Assembly (NCBI GenBank): GCA_023313575.1
Contig: JAJTTP010000017.1
Location: 186,001 to 250,000 of the forward strand
From: Eutypella sp. D-1
Lineage: Eukaryota > Ascomycota > Sordariomycetes > Xylariales > Diatrypaceae
Reading direction: 5' to 3'
DNA length: 64,000 nucleotides
The position numbers and the translations under genes were made by a program. The notes beneath the pieces were generated by a model that did not search any database, had not been told where the DNA came from, and saw nothing but the letters and a program-made list of their open reading frames with translations. Positions 59,153 through 64,000 of this stretch are shown here, in pieces (position 1 is the stretch's first letter; every line of letters starts with the position of its first letter).

Positions 59153-60817
59153 GGAACCCTGTTCGCGAGGCGAAAACTAAGGGGGGAGGGGGTTGGCAAA
59201 GTGGGTGGGCGGTTAGGAACTGGCAGATGACCCCCCCCCCCCCCAACCCCCAAACCCCCTCTCGGGTATTTCCACAGGTTTCTTTATAAGAAAAGGATGG
59301 AGTGGCTAGTTAAGCGGCCGTTGGATAAGATGGTGGATGGCAGATTTAGAGACTTTTCTATTGAGAACACATTTAAAAAGAGGGGAAAGAGCGGGTTTGC
59401 GAGGGATGCTGGGGAGAGAGTACATTCAGGGGAAATGGAGACATCCATAACATAGGCATGGGTACTGGCACCTTCCAGAGTAACGATATATATTCGGGCT
59501 CTAGGTGTCTCACTTCAGGTTCCAAGAGGAAAAGTGTTGATTCCAAATCATGAATATAAACGCATCAGAATCAAAAATTCGCTCATAGGTAGCCGAAGGC
59601 AAAGATATGGGAATGCGATCAAGGTCTTTGGGAGGTACCGTATGATATGGAGCACCTGTCACCCATACATAACCAGCCGCGTAAGCGAGAATACATAGTG
59701 AGACATCGTATCCTTATTTTCGGACTGTCGCCGGTATATGTAAGTAAGTGACTGTTAGGTTTTGTATGCATGATATTATATATATATTTTTGTGTAGTTT
59801 TTCTTTCCCTTTTCAGGCCACAATGTAACCATATAGACATGCCTTCACGTCCCGATTACTTGTCTCCCTATCTATCATTCACCACGACGTCGCTCTTCCG
59901 TCTTGTTCGAGAGGCATGGATGCCTAGGTCCCCAGCTTCCAGGGTTGTATACACATCTCTTCATATACCACGAAACATACTCAATATCAGAATTTAGACA
60001 CGATGGTACCTACCTAGGTGCCAGGTCTACGGGTCCCATGAATACAAAAACCACACCTGGGATTGCCCGGTAACCGAGATTTTCCTGGCATCATTTATTG
60101 CCCCCACCCCCCTAATGCTAAAACTTGTCTCGCCCGATCTAGGGGCGTTTTCTGTTTCTTCCCCCCAACTCCTGCACTGCGTGAAGTGTGATGCAGTGCT
60201 GTAGAAGACGCCCGTCATATACCCGGCCCATACGTAGTAAGTCTACGTATATATCTCCCTTGTTCTATTTATCCTCCGTACCTACAACTTACATAAACAG
60301 TAACCCCCCCGACATCTGTTTGGCTAGCTTCACAATACCATACCGAGCCAGCCAGTCCCCACGCATGTGTTTGCAGATAAGAGATATGACGAGAATATGT
60401 TCTTGTTACCATGCGGTGTGTGTTTCAAGGACTGGAAGCAGCTTCATTCTTACCTAGGTTGTAGCAATCATGGTCCTTCTACTGATCTAATCCAGCCCAG
60501 CTGATCTCAACTAAGCTTAGAAGATATATGCCTACACCTTTACACAAGAGCAAACCAAAAATGTACATCATAGGTCGACAAGTAACAAATGAAATGTGCG
60601 GGATCACTTGCGCAGTGCCTGATTTGTTTTTATGTGTATATGCCTCGTCTTGTTGTGGATTTTAATGCTCCCTTCCCCATTCGTCCCAGATCCTGCCTTT
60701 CCTTTTCCTGGCCATTCATCCCGCTCTTACCTCATCCCTTCATCCTTATCGTATAATAAACTTGGTTGGGTCCAACTGCGCCGTTACGTAGCCTTGGCTC
60801 AAGCCGTGGTCTAAGAT
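59153..60817. other. Convergent intergenic region
   Basis: This 1.7 kb region lies between the 3' ends of PHA2 and the PDH gene. It begins with a C-run at about 59230-59243 and is AT-rich further on. I see no gene; both 3'UTRs should lie here. Confidence 0.5.
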
Positions 60818-62236
60818 TTAGGCCCAGTGGAAGTTCTCGTCAGGGGTGCGGCCGCGGATGTACTTGGGCTCGGTGCCGCGGACGTAGATGTCCTCGAAGA
60901 GGATCTGGGGCTTGGGCTCGGGGATGGCCATGGCCTCGGCGGCGGCAACCTCGGCGTTGACATGGTTGCGGGCCTCCTTGTCGATCGACTTCAGCTCGTC
61001 CTCCTTGCACACCGCCCAGTCCAGGATCTTGTGCTTGAGGCCGGCAATCGGGTCGTTGGTTGACCGCATCCGCTGGATCTCCTCGCGCGTCCGGTAGGTC
61101 GTGCCGGGGTCCGACATGGAGTGTCCTCCGTACCGGTAGGTCACGTACTCGAGCACCAGAGGGCCTTGGTCGTTCATCGTCCAGTCGCGGCCGTACTTGA
61201 CGGCGGCCTTGACAGCAAGTACGTCCATTCCGTTGACCTTCAGACCGGGGATGTACTGGCCGCGCTTGTAGTAGTCGGTAAGGGCGGAGGATCGGTTGGC
61301 GGCAGTTCCCATTCCGTACTTGTTGTCTAGAGACATAACATTAACATAGTTGATCTTGGGGTTAAAGGGAAGCTCGGAAAAACTCACTCTCACAGCCGAA
61401 GAGGGCGGGCAGTTTCCAGAGCTTGGCCATGTTGAAGGCCTCAAAGACCTGGCCCTGGTTGCTAGCGCCATCGCCGTAGAGGATGACGGTGGTGTTGTTA
61501 CGGCCGGTGTACTTGTGAGCGAAGGCGAGGCCGGCGCCGACGGGGACCTGAGCACCGACAATGCCGTTGCCGCCGAAGAAACCCTTGGAGAACATGTGCA
61601 TGGAGCCGCCCTTGCCATAGGCGATACCCTCGCGGCGGCCCAACAGCTCGCCGATGATGGATCGCACGGTGGCGCCCCGCATCAGGGCGAAGCCGTGGCA
61701 CCGGTAGGCAGTGATAACATCGTCGTCCTTGTTGATAGCGTGCTCAATACCGACGGCGACAGCTTCCTGTCCCGTGGAAAGGTGACAGAAACCCCGAATC
61801 TTCTTTTCCTTGTATAGCCGGTCGGCGGCCATCTCCATTTGCCTATGATAGGTGACTACAGTTCAGTATTCGCCGTATATGTTTCTACATGCACGCACGT
61901 CACGCATCAACCGACGGGGAAAGCTAGTACGTACCGGACGACGACCATATCGTAGTACATCTGCTTAAGCTCCTTCTTGGTGACCTCGAGGGTGTAAGGC
62001 GGGGGGTCGAGCTCATAGGTTTCGAAGCTCTCGTCGCTCAGGTTAACGGTAAAGGGCTGGTCTTCGGCATCGGGGACAGCGCTCTTCTCAACATGAGAAG
62101 AGGCGGCGTTGGTCGTGACAGATCGGAGGGCGGCAATGGGAGCGAGGGGAGCTGCCGGTCTGCGGATGGCAGCACGCGCTGAAGCTGCCGCCAGAGGCGC
62201 CGCCGTCCTCGGTATTCTTAAAGCGCGCGAGAACAT
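60818..62236 (-). CDS. PDA1: Pyruvate dehydrogenase E1 alpha, mitochondrial
   Basis: Three exons: complement(join(60818..61326,61388..61842,61935..62236)), 421 residues, all phases consistent. With E1 beta it decarboxylates pyruvate using thiamine diphosphate in the mitochondrial matrix. The N-terminus is an Arg/Ala presequence ([26 protein letters not shown]). Active-site blocks are [50 protein letters not shown] and the ThDP motif GDGASNQG...NNKYGMGT, with GDG at 224-226. The NN lies at the exon 2/3 junction. The phosphorylation-loop sequence [16 protein letters not shown], target of PDH kinase in relatives, is present. The length is normal. Its promoter side faces the MITE-like element. 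Confidence 0.95.
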
Positions 62237-62805
62237 GGTATAGAATTCTCGGAGAATAAGACCACCACAAAAAAAAAAGAAGGGAAAAAAAAAGACCCCC
62301 GGATGCCCTGGATGGTTCTTGCAGGTTGAGAGGCTTCAATTGGGGGGTTGGAGGGTGAATAGATAATGAGTATGTATTAATTAGGAAGTATGCAGGTAAT
62401 CCATTATCATGAAAGATTTAGAAAAAAACTGAGAAGCTATCGGAAAGTCTCTCATTCTACTCCGTACATACCCACTATTTAGGTACTTTACTGTATGTAA
62501 TTATCCCACTCCTGTCCTCTGAAAGGTCCGGTCCGGTCCTACCTGCCCAATAACCTCCTCCCACTCAACTTAAACTGTCAGGTGGCTCCCACCACTTGAA
62601 AGTCAGGTCAGCTCAGTTGCTCAGGTCCGGCGGGCCCACCGGTCTTACCTGCTGAATGTTGGGAATTTTCCTCCCCGACTTTTCCCTTGTTAGACCCGCA
62701 GTAAATTCCATTTCGGGTTAGATAAAGCAATTGGAAGTTCACGGGTGTATTCACTCCTACCGCCACACAGCTGCGCCACACACGCTCTTACTCTTTGCCA
62801 ACTGC
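62237..62805. promoter_or_regulatory. PDA1 promoter region
   Basis: This 569 bp region lies upstream of the PDH E1 alpha start and carries A-rich runs next to the ATG and repeated GGTCCGG units near 62527-62541. I recognise no specific regulator site. The MITE-like element begins at its far end. Confidence 0.4.
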
Positions 62806-63402
62806 GCACGTCTCTAACCACATTTGGATGGAAACGCCACCCACCCATTTTGTATAGCTAGATTCTCCCCTTATATACAAGATCACCACTGGATAGAATC
62901 TCTGTTAAAAACTTAAAGTTATTCCTAGGCGCAAGCTTGCAGTATCATATATCTAGGCCCTGGCTGCTATCGTTACGGTAGTTACAGTAGCTACAGTGGC
63001 TAGGGTGGCTATTAATAGGGTGGCTAAGAATACCTACTTAGCCACAGAAGCCACTATTACAAGCCTTTACTATAGCCATAGCAGCCATTGACCTACTAAC
63101 TTAATGCAGCCGTTATAGCTATTATAACTATAATAGCCCGGGCGCAAATTTATTCGAATTGTTTCAAATGATTGTGGTAACGAGCGTGAAAAGGTTGTAT
63201 TGTCTAAGATAGGGGCCTATGACCTAGATAATGAATGACTAGCTAAATACAGCCACCAAGCCACTGTGTGGCTGACGCCACACCAGGCCCCACCCCATGG
63301 GCGAACCGAACGTAAATATGTGATGGCCTTATATAAAGTGGGACAATCTAGCCATACAAAACGGCTGGTGGGGTCTCCATCCAAATGCGGTTAGAGACGT
63401 GC
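62806..63402. mobile_element. MITE-like element with ~72 bp terminal inverted repeats
   Basis: The left end (62806-62877) and the reverse complement of the right end (about 63331-63402) match over ~72 bp with about 85 percent identity. Shared blocks are GCACGTCTCTAACC, CATTTGGATGGA, TTTTGTAT and GCTAGATT. The element is ~597 bp, AT-rich inside, with self-complementary GTGGCTA/TAGCCAC units at 62995-63060, and has no coding capacity. This fits a non-autonomous DNA transposon. An outer AACTGCGCA also appears inverted at 62800-62808 and about 63421-63430, so the true ends may lie further out; I found no clear target duplication. It inserted 36 bp from the stop of the ankyrin gene. Confidence 0.7.
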
Positions 63403-63438
63403 GGAGATAGCATTCGGGCCCTGCGCAGTTAGCATTAC

Positions 63439-64000
63439 CTACTGATATATGTTCCTGTAAAGTTCTAAGAGCTCTCTCCGGTGATAATCTAAGCAGTCTT
63501 TGATCATAGACGCTGCGGTATTAAACTTGATCCGGCGGGCGAGGTCGAGGGCCGTCTCTCCTTCTGCCGAGCGAATGCCCGTGTCAACTCCTCCCTCCAG
63601 CGCTCTTTGCACCAGTGCCTCCTCGCGTGAGGCCACAGCCCAGTGCAGCGCGCTCAACCCATGGTTATCCTTCAAGCCTATCACTGCGCCGTAGCTGAGT
63701 AGTAGCTCCCTCAGCTCCTGGTTGTCTTTCAGGATGGCGTGATGTACCGCTGTCAAGGCTCCTATAAACTTGACCTTACCATCCCATCCTTTGGTCTTAT
63801 TTATCGGGTAAAAAATGCTCTTGTCTATCATAGAACTTGCATTCTGCCCCAGACGGTCCACCAGAGCGCCGGCCTCCAGCAGGCAGCTCGCGATCTCCGT
63901 ATCTTTTGCGTGCATCGCAAGCTGTAGCACCGTAGAGCATACGATCCAGACCGACCTTGTGCCGTCAGGTCCCTTCTCGATGCTGCAGTTGCACACGCCG
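63439..64000 (-). CDS. Ankyrin-repeat protein, partial (N-terminus outside window)
   Basis: An open frame runs from the right window edge to a stop at 63439, ~187 codons. It shows ankyrin-type repeats: TVLQLAMHAKDTEIASCLLEAGA, TAVHHAILKDNQELRELLLSYGA, and LSALHWAVASREEALVQRALEGG followed by ETALDLARRIKFNTAASMI. No ATG begins the frame inside the window, so the gene continues beyond 64000. Ankyrin repeats mediate protein contacts, and fungal ankyrin genes are often accessory, lineage-specific or NLR/heterokaryon-type, but nothing here decides the type. The closeness of a MITE fits an accessory setting. Confidence 0.75.
   Translation of the reverse strand, partial: GVCNCSIEKGPDGTRSVWIVCSTVLQLAMHAKDTEIASCLLEAGALVDRLGQNASSMIDKSIFYPINKTKGWDGKVKFIGALTAVHHAILKDNQELRELLLSYGAVIGLKDNHGLSALHWAVASREEALVQRALEGGVDTGIRSAEGETALDLARRIKFNTAASMIKDCLDYHRRELLELYRNIYQ

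Overview
This window is nuclear DNA from a filamentous ascomycete (Pezizomycotina, probably Sordariomycetes). The evidence is the gene content (pol alpha, eRF1, eIF4G, Aquarius/Cwf11, THO subunit 1, PDH E1 alpha), the short introns of about 46-195 bp with GTAWGT-like donors, CTRAY branch sites and YAG acceptors, and the fungus-specific families (a CrgA-type RING/LON protein, DUF1770). I rebuilt every multi-exon gene by hand from splice signals, reading frame and remembered family conservation. No transcript data or database search was used.

Layout: 1.4-3.7 kb (-) GC-rich four-TM membrane protein; 6.3-6.7 kb decayed coding relic; 6.8-8.8 kb (+) CrgA-like RING-RING-LON protein whose last small exon adds a CaaX box; 9.3-10.2 kb (-) LamB/YcsF (PxpA-like) protein, head to head with 11.3-15.8 kb (+), a 1242-residue biotin enzyme fusing biotin carboxylase, KipA/PxpC, KipI/PxpB and biotinyl domains; 16.6-19.4 kb (-) THO subunit 1 fused to a guanylate-kinase-like domain, head to head with 20.5-25.1 kb (+), the Aquarius helicase; 26.0 kb a tRNA-like Pol III unit; 26.1-29.8 kb a gene desert; 29.8-31.0 kb an ATG-free leader before eIF4G (31.0-35.8 kb, +); 38.0-42.8 kb (-) DNA polymerase alpha, head to head with a mitochondrial PPR gene (43.6-45.8 kb, +); 46.6-47.3 kb (+) DUF1770 protein; 48.9-51.2 kb (-) DDT/WHIM chromatin protein; 54.2-55.9 kb (+) eRF1; 57.7-59.2 kb (+) prephenate dehydratase; 60.8-62.2 kb (-) PDH E1 alpha; 62.8-63.4 kb a MITE-like inverted-repeat element; 63.4 kb to the edge (-) a partial ankyrin gene.

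Most genes are core housekeeping (replication, transcription-coupled mRNP assembly, splicing, translation initiation and termination, central metabolism). Two places suggest linked function. First, the divergent PxpA-like and PxpBC-biotin genes look like a fungal, fused counterpart of the bacterial 5-oxoprolinase gene set. Second, the eRF1 gene carries an 85-codon open frame directly after its TGA-C stop, followed 23 nt later by a probable 3'UTR intron. That geometry would let eRF1 set its own level through stop-codon readthrough versus nonsense-mediated decay. It is the most interesting system in the window.
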